From contig NZ_JAGINM010000010.1 of the NCBI RefSeq assembly GCF_017876095.1, forward strand, positions 186,001 to 250,000: DNA of 64,000 bases. Reading direction: 5' to 3'. The stretch is from Azospirillum agricola (GTDB taxonomy: Bacteria > Pseudomonadota > Alphaproteobacteria > Azospirillales > Azospirillaceae). The position numbers and the translations under genes are program-made. The notes beneath the pieces are model-generated. The model saw only the letters and a list, made by a program, of their open reading frames with translations. It was not told the DNA's origin and ran no database searches. Of this stretch, positions 37,108 to 45,670 are shown piece by piece; positions within the stretch are counted from its first letter, which is position 1, and each line of letters starts with the position of its first letter.

Positions 37108-38238
37108 TTAAGGCGTGGCGGTGGTGTCGGGCGGGAAACGGTCGATGCGGAAGGCGTCCAGCGGGGCCGAGGAGCGGCCGTCGCGGACCAGTTCGGCCAG
37201 CGCCTCCCCCACCCCCGGCCCGATCTGGAAGCCGGCGCCGGAGAAGCCGAAGGCGTGGAACAGGTTGGGGGTGGTGCGGCTGGGGCCGATGATCGGGTTG
37301 CGGTCGGGCGTGTAGCCCTCCACCCCGGTCCAGCAGCGGATGACGTGGGCGTGGCGGATCTGCGGGAACAGCTCCGCCGCGTCGCGCATCAGGGTCAGCA
37401 CGGCGTCGCGCTGCGGCCGGGCCCGGTCGGCGTCGAGCGCGAAGCCGCGCCCGCCGCCCACCACCATGTTGCCGCGCGGCGCCTGCCGCCCGTAGACGCC
37501 GCCGCCCTCGACCCCGATGTTGACGTCGAGGAAGCGCGGCAGCGGCTCCGTCACCGCCATGTTGGGGTGCAGCGACACCAGCGGCACCGGCTCCCCAAAG
37601 GCGTCGGCGACGCGGTGCGACCACGCCCCCGCCGTGTTCAGCAGGAAGCGCGAGCGCACCTCCAGCGCCTCGCCGCTCAGCAGCACGAAGCGGTCGCCGT
37701 CGCGCTCCACCCGGTCGAGCGGCGTCTGCTCGCGCACCGAGGCGCCGGCGGCGGCGGCGGCGCGGGCGAAGGCGGGGGAGACGAGGCGCGGGTTGGCGTG
37801 CCCGTCCTCCGGGCAGAGCGAGCCGCCGACCGCGCGGTCGCCGAGCGCCGGGAAGCGGCGGCGGAACTCGTCCCCGGCGACGATCTCCAGGTCGAGGCCG
37901 AAGCCGGCGCTGCGCTCGCGGTAGGCGATCAGCGACTCCAGGTCGGCCTCGCTCCGCGCCAACTTCAGATGGCCGGAGCGGATGTATTCGGCGTCGGTGC
38001 CCAGCAACTCGGGCAGGCGGCCCCAGATGGCGTGGGCGCGCTGGGAGAGCGGAAGCTGCTCCAGCGGGCGGCCCTGGCGGCGGACGCCGCCGAAATTGAC
38101 GCCGCTCGCCTTGGCGCCGCACCAGTCGCGTTCCAGCAGCGTGACCGAGAAGCCCATGCGGCGCAGGAACAGGGCGGCCGAACCGCCGACGATGCCGCCG
38201 CCGACGACGGCGACGTCGCAGTCGAGGATCTCCCTCAT
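37108..38238 (-). CDS. FAD-dependent amine/amino-acid dehydrogenase, beta-type (DAO) subunit
   Basis: 376 residues of the D-amino-acid oxidase family. The dinucleotide site is CDVAVVGGGIVGGSAALFLR with MGFSVTLLERD; GVNFGGVRRQGRPLEQLPLS, LLNTAGAWSHRVADAFGEPV and the C-terminal CWTGVEGYTPDRNPIIGPSR with FHAFGFSGAGFQIGPGVGEA follow, all typical. With the two following subunits it matches heterotrimeric D-hydroxyproline dehydrogenase and the octopine/nopaline oxidases, in which this subunit holds the substrate-oxidising FAD. The start at 38238 overlaps the upstream gene's stop by ATGA. Confidence 0.87.
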   Translation of the reverse strand: MREILDCDVAVVGGGIVGGSAALFLRRMGFSVTLLERDWCGAKASGVNFGGVRRQGRPLEQLPLSQRAHAIWGRLPELLGTDAEYIRSGHLKLARSEADLESLIAYRERSAGFGLDLEIVAGDEFRRRFPALGDRAVGGSLCPEDGHANPRLVSPAFARAAAAAGASVREQTPLDRVERDGDRFVLLSGEALEVRSRFLLNTAGAWSHRVADAFGEPVPLVSLHPNMAVTEPLPRFLDVNIGVEGGGVYGRQAPRGNMVVGGGRGFALDADRARPQRDAVLTLMRDAAELFPQIRHAHVIRCWTGVEGYTPDRNPIIGPSRTTPNLFHAFGFSGAGFQIGPGVGEALAELVRDGRSSAPLDAFRIDRFPPDTTATP

Positions 38239-39632
38239 GACGCGCTCCCTCCCGACGCGGGCTCCGCCGCCACCGGCAGCGGCTTGATCGGCGGCTGGGC
38301 GCGCAGGCGGCCGACGCCGTCGGGGCCGGTGCCGAGCGCCCGCGCCAGCAGCTCGGTGGTTGCGGCGCCGCACATGCGGCCCTGGCAGCGGCCCATGCCG
38401 GCGCGGGTCAGCGCCTTGGCGCGGTTGATCTCGCGCGCCTGCCCCGTGGTGGCGACGGCGCGCAGGGCGCCGGCGGTGACGCCCTCGCAACGGCAGACCA
38501 TGGTGTCGTCGGCGATGGCGCCGGCCCAATCGTCGGGGAAGGGGAAGGCGGCCGACAACGCCCGGCGGAAGGCGGCGATACGGGCGAGCTTATGGTCGAG
38601 CGTCGCGGCCCGCTCGTGGGCGAAGGCCAAGCCGGCATCCTCCAGCAGGGCCAGCGCGGCGCGCTCGCCAGCCGCCTCCGCCGCGTCGGCCCCGGCGATG
38701 CCGCTGCCATCCCCGGCGAGGTAGACCCCGGCGACCGAGCTGCGGCCGGCCGGATCGCGCTCCGGCAGCCAGGCGCGGTCCATCGCGTCGAAGCGGAAGC
38801 GGCAGCCGGCCAGATCGGCGAGCTGGGTTTCCGAGCGCAGCCCCAGCCCGAAGGCGACGGCGTCGCAGGGCGTGCGCTCCTCGCGGCCGTCCTGCGTCCA
38901 GACCAGCGCCTCGACCCGCTCGCCACCCTCGACGCGGACGGGGCGGACGTTGTTGCGGATGGTCACGCCATGGGCGCGCAGCCAGCCGACGTAACAGAGT
39001 CCCTTGGCGAGGGTCGCCGGGTCACGCAGCATGCCGGCGGCGGCTCGGGCCTGGGCGTCGAACGGCGCGGTGTCGAACACCCCGGCGACCTCGACCCCGG
39101 CCTTGAGATATTGGTAGGCCACCAGATAGAGCAGCGGCCCCGTGCCGAGGAAGGTGACCCGCCGGCCCACGGCACAGCCCTGGAACTTCAGCGCCACCTG
39201 CGAGCCGCCCAGCGTGAAGACCCCCGGCGTGGTCCAGCCGGGGAAGGGCAGCACGCGGTCGGTCGCCCCGGTCGCCAGGATCAGGTGGGAGAAGGGCAGG
39301 ACCTCCGTGGCGCCGTCGCACAGCAGGTCGAGCGCCCGCTCCTCGCAGTTCCAGGCCAGCGTGCGCGGGCGGTAGTCCACCCGGTCGCGGATCGTCGCCA
39401 TGGCGCGGTGCACCGCGTCGGCCTTGCCGGCCTCGAAGCCGTAGAGCGCACTCTTCGGGCGGACGAATCCACCCTCCGGCGGCTGGCGGTAGATCTGGCC
39501 GCCCCAGCGCGCCGCCTCGTCGATCACCACCGGGCGCAGGCCGGCGGCGACCAGCGCCTCGGCGGCGCGGATTCCGGCCGGGCCGGCGCCGACGATGACG
39601 GGCTTCAGCAAAGTGTGCGGGGCGGCGCTCAC
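38235..39632 (-). CDS. NAD(P)/FAD-dependent dehydrogenase, alpha-type subunit with Fe-S motif
   Basis: 465 residues from the GTG at 39632. A pyridine-nucleotide-disulfide oxidoreductase fold: FAD site LKPVIVGAGPAGIRAAEALV, second Rossmann VTFLGTGPLLYLVAYQYLKA, GVYLAGDGSGIAGADAAEAA. A C-terminal BFD-like cluster site (TMVCRCEGVTAGAL and GMGRCQGRMC) supplies four cysteines. This is the architecture of the alpha subunit of D-hydroxyproline dehydrogenase, HcnB and OoxA/NoxA. It takes electrons from the beta subunit and hands them to the respiratory chain. GTGA overlap with the upstream gamma gene and ATGA overlap with the downstream beta gene show tight coupling. Confidence 0.87.
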   Translation of the reverse strand: MSAAPHTLLKPVIVGAGPAGIRAAEALVAAGLRPVVIDEAARWGGQIYRQPPEGGFVRPKSALYGFEAGKADAVHRAMATIRDRVDYRPRTLAWNCEERALDLLCDGATEVLPFSHLILATGATDRVLPFPGWTTPGVFTLGGSQVALKFQGCAVGRRVTFLGTGPLLYLVAYQYLKAGVEVAGVFDTAPFDAQARAAAGMLRDPATLAKGLCYVGWLRAHGVTIRNNVRPVRVEGGERVEALVWTQDGREERTPCDAVAFGLGLRSETQLADLAGCRFRFDAMDRAWLPERDPAGRSSVAGVYLAGDGSGIAGADAAEAAGERAALALLEDAGLAFAHERAATLDHKLARIAAFRRALSAAFPFPDDWAGAIADDTMVCRCEGVTAGALRAVATTGQAREINRAKALTRAGMGRCQGRMCGAATTELLARALGTGPDGVGRLRAQPPIKPLPVAAEPASGGSAS

Positions 39633-39919
39633 GATTGCCACTCCCCCTCGCTGACCAGCCGCATGCCGTCCTCGATGAAGCTGCCGCAGGCGCGCAGCCG
39701 TTGCCCGTCCTCGGTGCGCACCCAGCAATCCTGGCAGGCGCCCATCAGGCAGAAGCCGGCGCGCGGGGTGTCGGCGAACTCGGACCGGCGCAGCCGGTCG
39801 CCGTTGGTCAGCATGGCGGTCAGGATGGTGTCGCCCTCCAGCGCCTCGACCGGGCGCCCGTCGAGGACGAAGCGGACCACGCGCCGGCCGCGTTCGGCCA
39901 CACGCTGAAGCAAAGCCAT
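39629..39919 (-). CDS. (2Fe-2S)-binding gamma-type subunit
   Basis: 96 residues. Ferredoxin-like fold with cysteines in AGFCLMGACQDCWVRTEDGQ and RLRAC, i.e. CxxxxCxxC...C, binding one [2Fe-2S] cluster. HcnA and the gamma subunit of D-hydroxyproline dehydrogenase have this length and motif. It is the first of the three dehydrogenase genes, 50 bp downstream of a permease gene. Confidence 0.88.
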   Translation of the reverse strand: MALLQRVAERGRRVVRFVLDGRPVEALEGDTILTAMLTNGDRLRRSEFADTPRAGFCLMGACQDCWVRTEDGQRLRACGSFIEDGMRLVSEGEWQS

Positions 39920-39968
39920 GGAAAAGCACTCCGAAGGGGCCGGCCCCTCTCGCGGGACCGGCCGGCTC

Positions 39969-40763
39969 TCAACGTTGACCCACCAAAATGCGGTCCAGGC
40001 CGTAGACCCGGTCGAGCAGCAGCACCGCCACCACCGTGATGCCGATGATCAGCGCCGACACCGCCGCCATCATCGGGTCGATGGATTCGGTCGCGTACAT
40101 GTACATCCGCACCGGCAGCGTCACGGTGGACGGCGAGGTGATGAAGATGGACATGGTCAGCTCGTCGAAGCTGTTGATGAAGGCGATCAGCCAGCCGCCG
40201 GTGACGCCGGGCAGGATCATCGGCAGGGTGATGCGGCGGAACACCGTCGCCTCGCTCGCCCCCATCGAATAGGCCGCCTGCTCGACGCTGCGGTCGAAGC
40301 CGGCGATGGCGGCGATCAGCAGGCGCATGACGTAGGGCGTGACGATGACCATGTGCGCCGCCACCAGCCAGCCGAAGCTGCCCGTGGCGCCGACCAGCGC
40401 GAACAGCCGCAGCATCGCCACGCCGAGCACCAGATGCGGGATGATCAGCGGCGACAGGAACAGCGCGTTCAGGAAGTTGCGCCCTGGAAACTCCCAGCGG
40501 GTGATGGCGAGCGAGGCCGGCACCGCCAGCGCCACCGCCAGCGTCGCCGAGAGCAGCGCCAGCCACAGGCTGTTCCAGAAGGACTGCACGAAGTCCGGGT
40601 GGTGGAACACCGCCTCGAACCAGCGCAGCGAGAATCCGCGCGTCGGCAGCGACAGCGTGTTCTCCGGCGTGAAGGCGACGAGGCAGACGATGGCCAGCGG
40701 CGCCAGCATGAAGAGGACGACGAGGGTGTGGAAGACCAGGGCGACGGGTCCGTTGCGGGTCAT
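39969..40763 (-). CDS. ABC transporter permease, PotC-like
   Basis: 264 residues, six membrane spans. The binding-protein-dependent permease motif with EAA loop is SVEQAAYSMGASEATVFRRI, followed by TLPMILPGVTGGWLIAFINS. FVQSFWNSLWLALLSATLAV marks the domain start. With its partner at 40768 it forms the channel of the spermidine/putrescine-type importer. Confidence 0.9.
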   Translation of the reverse strand: MTRNGPVALVFHTLVVLFMLAPLAIVCLVAFTPENTLSLPTRGFSLRWFEAVFHHPDFVQSFWNSLWLALLSATLAVALAVPASLAITRWEFPGRNFLNALFLSPLIIPHLVLGVAMLRLFALVGATGSFGWLVAAHMVIVTPYVMRLLIAAIAGFDRSVEQAAYSMGASEATVFRRITLPMILPGVTGGWLIAFINSFDELTMSIFITSPSTVTLPVRMYMYATESIDPMMAAVSALIIGITVVAVLLLDRVYGLDRILVGQR

Positions 40764-40767
40764 GGCG

Positions 40768-41658
40768 TCACCCCAGCCGGCGGCGGTAGTGACCTTCCAC
40801 CACCCGGTGGTAGGTCAGCATGATGATGAGGTTGGCGACCAGCAGAAGCACGGCGACCGCCGCGCCCATCGGCCAGTTGAGGTCGCTGAGATACTGGTCG
40901 TAGACGATGGTCGCGACCATCTTCAGCCGCCGCCCGCCGAGCAGGCCCGGAATGGCGAAGGCGCTGGCGCTGAGACCGAAGACGATCAGGCTTCCCGACA
41001 GGATGCCGGGCAGGATCTGCGGCGCCACCACCCGGACGATCGCCGTCCCGCGCGAGGCGCCGAAGGACAGCGCCGCCTGCTCGATCGACGGGTCGAGCTT
41101 CTGCAGCGAGGTCCAGACCGGGATGACCATGAAGGGCAGCATGACGTGGACCAGCGCCACGATGACCGTGCCCTCGCTGTAGAGCATCCGCGCCCGGCCG
41201 AAGCCCAGCGCCACCAGCCCGGCGTTGATCGGTCCCTCCGGCCCCAGCAGCATGCTCCAGCCGAAGGCGCGCACGACGACCGAGACCAGCAGCGGCGCCA
41301 GCACCACCAGCAGGAACACCGAGCGCCAGGGGTTGCGCATCCGGCTGAGGATGTAGGCCTCCGGCACGCCGATCACCACGCAGATGGCGGTGGCCAGCGC
41401 CGCAACGCGGAAGGTGCGCAGGAAGATTTCCAGGTAATACTCGTCGGTCAGCACCGCGAGGTAATGGCCGACCGTGAAGCCGTGGGTGCGGCCGGTGGCG
41501 TGCTCGAACTCGTTGAAGGAGAGCAGCGCGGTCAGCACCAGCGGCGTCAGCACCAGGGCGGCGAACAGCAGCGCCGCCGGCCCCGCCAGGAACAGCGGCG
41601 TCCAGCGCCCATTGCCCGGCGCCGCCGAGGAGGAAGGGGAGGAGGTGACGGCGGCCAT
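40768..41658 (-). CDS. ABC transporter permease, PotB-like
   Basis: 296 residues from the ATG at 41658, six spans. EAA loop: SIEQAALSFGASRGTAIVRV with VAPQILPGILSGSLIVFGLS. A long periplasmic segment follows helix 1 (EFEHATGRTHGFTVGHYLAV). The start overlaps the ATPase stop by ATGA; the next permease starts 4 bp after its stop. It forms the channel with the PotC-like partner. Confidence 0.9.
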   Translation of the reverse strand: MAAVTSSPSSSAAPGNGRWTPLFLAGPAALLFAALVLTPLVLTALLSFNEFEHATGRTHGFTVGHYLAVLTDEYYLEIFLRTFRVAALATAICVVIGVPEAYILSRMRNPWRSVFLLVVLAPLLVSVVVRAFGWSMLLGPEGPINAGLVALGFGRARMLYSEGTVIVALVHVMLPFMVIPVWTSLQKLDPSIEQAALSFGASRGTAIVRVVAPQILPGILSGSLIVFGLSASAFAIPGLLGGRRLKMVATIVYDQYLSDLNWPMGAAVAVLLLVANLIIMLTYHRVVEGHYRRRLG

Positions 41659-42779
41659 CAGTGGGCCTCCAGCGCCGGGTCCGGCGCCTCGGCCATGGCG
41701 CCGCGATGGACACGCACCACCGACGGCGACCAGTCCACGCCGACCGGCGCGTCGAGGTCGAGCGGCGCCGAGCCGTCGTTCGGCGTCACCGCCATCAGCG
41801 TGCCGAGCGGCCCGTCGACGTGGTACAGCCACTGGCTGCCCAGGAAATAGCGTTCGGACACCCGGCCCGGCAGGCGGCCCTGCCCGGCCCCGGTCAGCCG
41901 CAGCTTTTCCGGACGGATGCAGAGCGTCACCGTCTCGCCGCTGGCGAGCGCGCCGCCCTTGCCACCCATGTCCGCGCCGGACTGGCTGTCGATCTCCACC
42001 GGCACCCCGGCGAGCGAGACCGAGGCGTAGGCGCCGCTGACCGCCTTGACGGTCCCCGGCAGCAGGTTGGTCTTGCCGACGAAGCGCGAGATGAACTCGG
42101 TCTGCGGGTGCTCGTAGATGCGGTAGGGCTGGTCGATCTGGGTGATGCGCCCGGCCTCCATCACCACGACGCGGTCGCTGATCGAGAAGGCTTCCGCCTG
42201 GTCGTGCGTGACCATCACCGTGGTGGTGCCGACCTTACGCTGGATGTCGCGCAGCTCGAACTGCATCGCCTCGCGCAGCTTGGCGTCGAGGTTGGACAGC
42301 GGCTCGTCGAGCAGCAGCACCGGCGGGCGGATGACGATGGCGCGGGCCAGCGCGACGCGCTGCCGCTGGCCACCCGACAGCTCGCGCGGGTAGCGGCCGG
42401 CGTAGGGCGCCAGATGCACCAGCTCCAGCGCCTCCTCGACGCGGGCGCGCCGTTCGGATTTGGGCACGCGCTGCATCTCCAGCCCGAAGCTGACGTTGTC
42501 GAACACCGTCATGTGCGGGAACAGCGCGTAGGTCTGGAAGACGATGCCGAGGCCGCGCGTGTTGGCCTTGGCGCGCGTGATGTCCCGGCCGTCCAGATGG
42601 ATCGAGCCGGACGTCACGTCGACGAAGCCGGCGATCATCTGGAGGGTGGTCGTCTTGCCGCAGCCCGACGGGCCGAGCAGCGACACGAACTCCCCCTTCT
42701 CGACCGACAGCGTGACGTCGGAAACGGCATTCAAAGTGCCGTAGGTCTTCGTGATGTCTCTCAATTCGAGGAACGACAC
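41658..42779 (-). CDS. ABC transporter ATP-binding protein, PotA-like
   Basis: 373 residues from the GTG at 42779 (SFLELRDITKTYGTLNAV), chosen because GAGGGAG lies upstream and no ATG exists in the frame; an upstream TTG at 42854 would lie inside the candidate operator. Walker A GPSGCGKTT, Q-loop FQTYALFPHMTVFDN, signature ELSGGQRQRVALARA, Walker B VLLLDEPLSNLD, H-loop MVTHDQAEA. The C-terminal TOBE_2 domain (VTLCIRPEKLRL) is present. It is the first gene of the operon and drives uptake for the two permeases. Confidence 0.9.
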   Translation of the reverse strand: MSFLELRDITKTYGTLNAVSDVTLSVEKGEFVSLLGPSGCGKTTTLQMIAGFVDVTSGSIHLDGRDITRAKANTRGLGIVFQTYALFPHMTVFDNVSFGLEMQRVPKSERRARVEEALELVHLAPYAGRYPRELSGGQRQRVALARAIVIRPPVLLLDEPLSNLDAKLREAMQFELRDIQRKVGTTTVMVTHDQAEAFSISDRVVVMEAGRITQIDQPYRIYEHPQTEFISRFVGKTNLLPGTVKAVSGAYASVSLAGVPVEIDSQSGADMGGKGGALASGETVTLCIRPEKLRLTGAGQGRLPGRVSERYFLGSQWLYHVDGPLGTLMAVTPNDGSAPLDLDAPVGVDWSPSVVRVHRGAMAEAPDPALEAH

Positions 42780-42829
42780 CGGGGTTACTCCCTCTTGCGA
42801 CGTTGGGCCTCCTGCGTGGGACGGATGGT

Positions 42830-42870
42830 TCCGTGTATGACCGTTTCGCGTCAACGGTCATTTCCACGGA
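42830..42870. promoter_or_regulatory. Nested palindrome between IclR gene and transport operon
   Basis: ATGACCGTT (42837-42845) and AACGGTCAT (42853-42861) form perfect 9-bp arms around a 7-bp centre. A second outer pair, TCCGTG (42830-42835) and CACGGA (42865-42870), extends the dyad. It sits in the only gap between the two divergent transcripts, the natural place for an IclR operator. Confidence 0.7.
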
Positions 42871-42952
42871 GAGAAAAGAATTTGCCAAAGCTTCCAACAT
42901 ACGGAATAGATGCGCGTAACGAACGACCAGGGCTTACAACGGGGCAAAACCC

Positions 42953-43774
42953 ATGACGGTTGATGATGCGGGTGCGAAATCCAGCCTGCAACGCGGCATC
43001 GCCATCCTCCGCCTTCTGGCCGAGGCCAACGAGGCGGGCGCCCGGCTGACCGACGTCGCCCGCGCGCTGAACCTGACGCCGCCCACCGTCCACCGCATCC
43101 TGAAGACGCTGGTCGAGGAGGGCATGGTGGAGGCCGACAAGGGCTCCAAGCGCTACCGGCTGGCCATCGACCTGTTCGCCATGGCGGCGCGCGCCGGCAA
43201 CCCCAACAACCTGCGCGACATCTGCCGCCCGATCATGCTGCGGCTCTCGGCGACGCTGCGCGACACCATCTTCCTGCTGGTGCGCAGCGGCTTCGACGCG
43301 GTGTGCCTGGACCGCAGCGAGGGGCCCTTCCCGATCCGCTCCTTCACCGGCGACATCGGCGGCCGGGTGACGCTGGGCATCGGCCAGGGCAGCCTCGCCA
43401 TCCTCGCCTTCCTGCCGGAGGAGGAGCGCGAGGAGGTCATCCGCTTCAACCTGCCGCGCATGCAGGGGGTGGGCATCCTCGACGAGGTCTATCTGCGCAC
43501 GGAGATCGCGCGGGTGCGCGACCTCGGCTACGCCAGCCGCTCGACCGGGCTGCTGCCGGGCATGTCCGGCGTCGCGGTGCCGGTGCTCGACCGCGAGGGC
43601 CACGCGGTGGCCGCGCTCAGCGTCGGCACCATCAGCGAGCGGCTGAACGAGGAGCGGCTGCCGGTGGTGGTCGACATCCTGCGCCGCGAGGCCGCCGGGG
43701 TGCGCAACCAGCTCAACCCCTTCGATCCCGTCCTGCGCCGCCCGGCGGCGGTGCTGGGAAGCGGGGCGGCGTAA
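42953..43774 (+). CDS. IclR-family transcriptional regulator
   Basis: 273 residues. HTH: SLQRGIAILRLLAEANEAGA, then RLTDVARALNLTPPTVHRIL. The effector domain is DTIFLLVRSGFDAVCLDRSE, VTLGIGQGSLAILAFLPEEE, GVGILDEVYLRTEIARVRDL and GMSGVAVPVLDREGHAVAAL. It diverges from the ABC-transport/dehydrogenase operon and is its probable regulator, acting at the nested palindrome at 42830-42870. The effector is presumably the transported compound or a product of it. Confidence 0.92.
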   Translation: MTVDDAGAKSSLQRGIAILRLLAEANEAGARLTDVARALNLTPPTVHRILKTLVEEGMVEADKGSKRYRLAIDLFAMAARAGNPNNLRDICRPIMLRLSATLRDTIFLLVRSGFDAVCLDRSEGPFPIRSFTGDIGGRVTLGIGQGSLAILAFLPEEEREEVIRFNLPRMQGVGILDEVYLRTEIARVRDLGYASRSTGLLPGMSGVAVPVLDREGHAVAALSVGTISERLNEERLPVVVDILRREAAGVRNQLNPFDPVLRRPAAVLGSGAA

Positions 43775-43796
43775 GGAAGGTTCGGCGACGCACGCC

Positions 43797-43818
43797 CCCC
43801 TCGCAATCCAGCGAGGGG
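43797..43818 (+). terminator. Hairpin downstream of the IclR gene
   Basis: CCCCTCGC and GCGAGGGG form a perfect 8-bp stem with loop AATCCA, 23 bases past the iclR stop. Only TT follows, so it is a weak intrinsic terminator at best. Confidence 0.5.
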
Positions 43819-43906
43819 TTAACGCCGTCTCCGGGGCGCCCCTGACTTGGCGCCGCCATTCTCCAAAGTGGTAGACTGGGCGACCGTGGAAACGGAGGCC
43901 CGCGCC

Positions 43907-45574
43907 ATGACCGACGACCGCCCCCCCGCTCAGACGCCGGCCCAGCCCCTGGGCGACGCCTCGCACGACCTGCTCATGGCGGCCCTGACCGCCTCGGGCC
44001 ATCATTGGGCGTGGGAATGCGACGCCGCGCTGCGTTTCACCCGCTTCACCGACGGCTTCGCGCTGGCGACCGGACTCGATCCGGCGGAGTTCATCGGCCA
44101 GAACAGCGTCAAGGTCCGACTGCGCGGCATCAGCCCGGACTCCGTGGTCCGCCACGTCGCCGACATCGAGGCCCGCCGCCCCTTCCGCGACTTCTCCTAC
44201 TGCATCCGCGACCCGCGCGGGAAGGCGCATCATTTCACCATCAGCGGCATTCCCTTCTTCGACGCGGAAGGCCGCTTCGCCGGCTACCGCGGCATCGGTT
44301 CGGAATCCACCGCCCATTACGAGCGCCGCCTCTACATCGAGCTGCTGGAGCGCGCCAAGGCGGAGAGCGACCGCCGGGTGAAGGCGATCTTCAACGGCGT
44401 CGGCACCTTCGTCATGCTGATGCTGATCGACGGCGCCGTGGTCGAGATCAACCGCGCGGCGCTCAGCTTCCGCGGTCTGGCGCGCGAGCAGGTGACCGGC
44501 GAGCCGCTGTGGGACGGCCCCTGGTTCGGCGACCAGCAGGCCGCCCGCGCCGCCATCCGCGACGCGGCTGAAACGGCCGCGTTGGGCGAGGCGACCGCGC
44601 TCGACCTGGAATTCGCCAACGAGGCCGGCGCCCGCCACGTCTTCGCGGTGAGCTGCAAGCCCGTCCGCTCGGCCGGCGGCGACGTGCATTACGTGCTGCT
44701 CGAAGCCCACGACATGACCGAGTTCGTCACCATGCAGGCCCGCAACCGCGAGCTGGAACTGGAGGTGATGCACGGCCAGAAGATGGAATCGCTGGGCACG
44801 CTGGCCGGCGGCATCGCCCATGAGATCAACACGCCGATGCAGTACATCGGCGACAACCTGAAGTTCGTCCGCGATTCCTTCGCCGACATCGCCATCCGGC
44901 TGACCGAGGCGGCCGGCGGCCTGGACGAGGACGCCCGCTATCTGGTGGAGGAGATCCCCGCCGCCCTGTCGGAAGGGCTGGAGGGGGTGGAGCGGGTGCG
45001 CAGGATCGTCGGCGCGGTCAAGGAGTTCTCCTACCCCGACAGCGGCCAGAAGGGCTGGGCCGATCTGGCCCGCGCGCTGGAGACCACCGCCACCGTGTCG
45101 CGCAACCAATGGAAATACGTCGCCGACCTCGCCTTCGACATCGAGCCCGGCCTGCCGCCGGTCTTCTGCGAACTGGGCGAGATCAACCAGGTGATCCTGA
45201 ACCTGATCGTCAACGCCGCCCACGCCATCGAGGAACGCAACCAGGCATCACCGGAGACGGCGGCGCAGAAGGGCCTGATCACGTTGAGCCTGAAGCGCGA
45301 GGGCGACGCGGTGGTCCTCGGCGTCGCCGACACCGGAGCCGGAATCCGGCCGGAGCACCGCGACAAGATCTTCGACCTGTTCTTCACCACCAAGCCGCCG
45401 GGGCGCGGCACCGGCCAGGGCCTGTCGATCTGCCAGAGCATCGTCGTGCGCCGCCACGGCGGCCGCATCGCCATGGAAACGGAGGTTGGCCGGGGAACCG
45501 TCTTCCGCGTGCAGCTCCCCATCCGGGGGCCGGGCTGCGAGTCCGGGGACGGCGGGCAGCAGCGGGCCGCCTGA
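43907..45574 (+). CDS. PAS-domain sensor histidine kinase, orphan
   Basis: 555 residues, no membrane segment. PAS 1 at about 25-135 (FTRFTDGFALATGLDPAEFI; AHHFTISGIPFFDAEGRFAG), PAS 2 at about 155-275. The H-box is LAGGIAHEINTPMQYIGDNL with H305; N-box ILNLIVNAAHAIEE; G1 ADTGAGIRPEHRDKIFDLFF; G2 GRGTGQGLSICQSIV. The H-box type (HEINTPMQYI) is common in cytoplasmic HATPase kinases of Azospirillum relatives. The ATG at 43907 follows CGGAGG. No response regulator is adjacent, so its partner lies elsewhere. Confidence 0.9.
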   Translation: MTDDRPPAQTPAQPLGDASHDLLMAALTASGHHWAWECDAALRFTRFTDGFALATGLDPAEFIGQNSVKVRLRGISPDSVVRHVADIEARRPFRDFSYCIRDPRGKAHHFTISGIPFFDAEGRFAGYRGIGSESTAHYERRLYIELLERAKAESDRRVKAIFNGVGTFVMLMLIDGAVVEINRAALSFRGLAREQVTGEPLWDGPWFGDQQAARAAIRDAAETAALGEATALDLEFANEAGARHVFAVSCKPVRSAGGDVHYVLLEAHDMTEFVTMQARNRELELEVMHGQKMESLGTLAGGIAHEINTPMQYIGDNLKFVRDSFADIAIRLTEAAGGLDEDARYLVEEIPAALSEGLEGVERVRRIVGAVKEFSYPDSGQKGWADLARALETTATVSRNQWKYVADLAFDIEPGLPPVFCELGEINQVILNLIVNAAHAIEERNQASPETAAQKGLITLSLKREGDAVVLGVADTGAGIRPEHRDKIFDLFFTTKPPGRGTGQGLSICQSIVVRRHGGRIAMETEVGRGTVFRVQLPIRGPGCESGDGGQQRAA

Positions 45575-45670
45575 GCATCCGGGCGCCGGCTCGGCCGAAA
45601 AGCGCGGGCGCCGCGACCGGAGGGCGTGTATGCTGCCGCCCCCGCTCCTCCACCCGCCACGCTCCGTCCC

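Noticed and set aside
42780-42854. TTG at 42854 as the start of the ABC ATPase
   Set aside because: It would place the N-terminus inside the nested palindrome and add residues without family similarity; GTG at 42779 has a ribosome-binding site.
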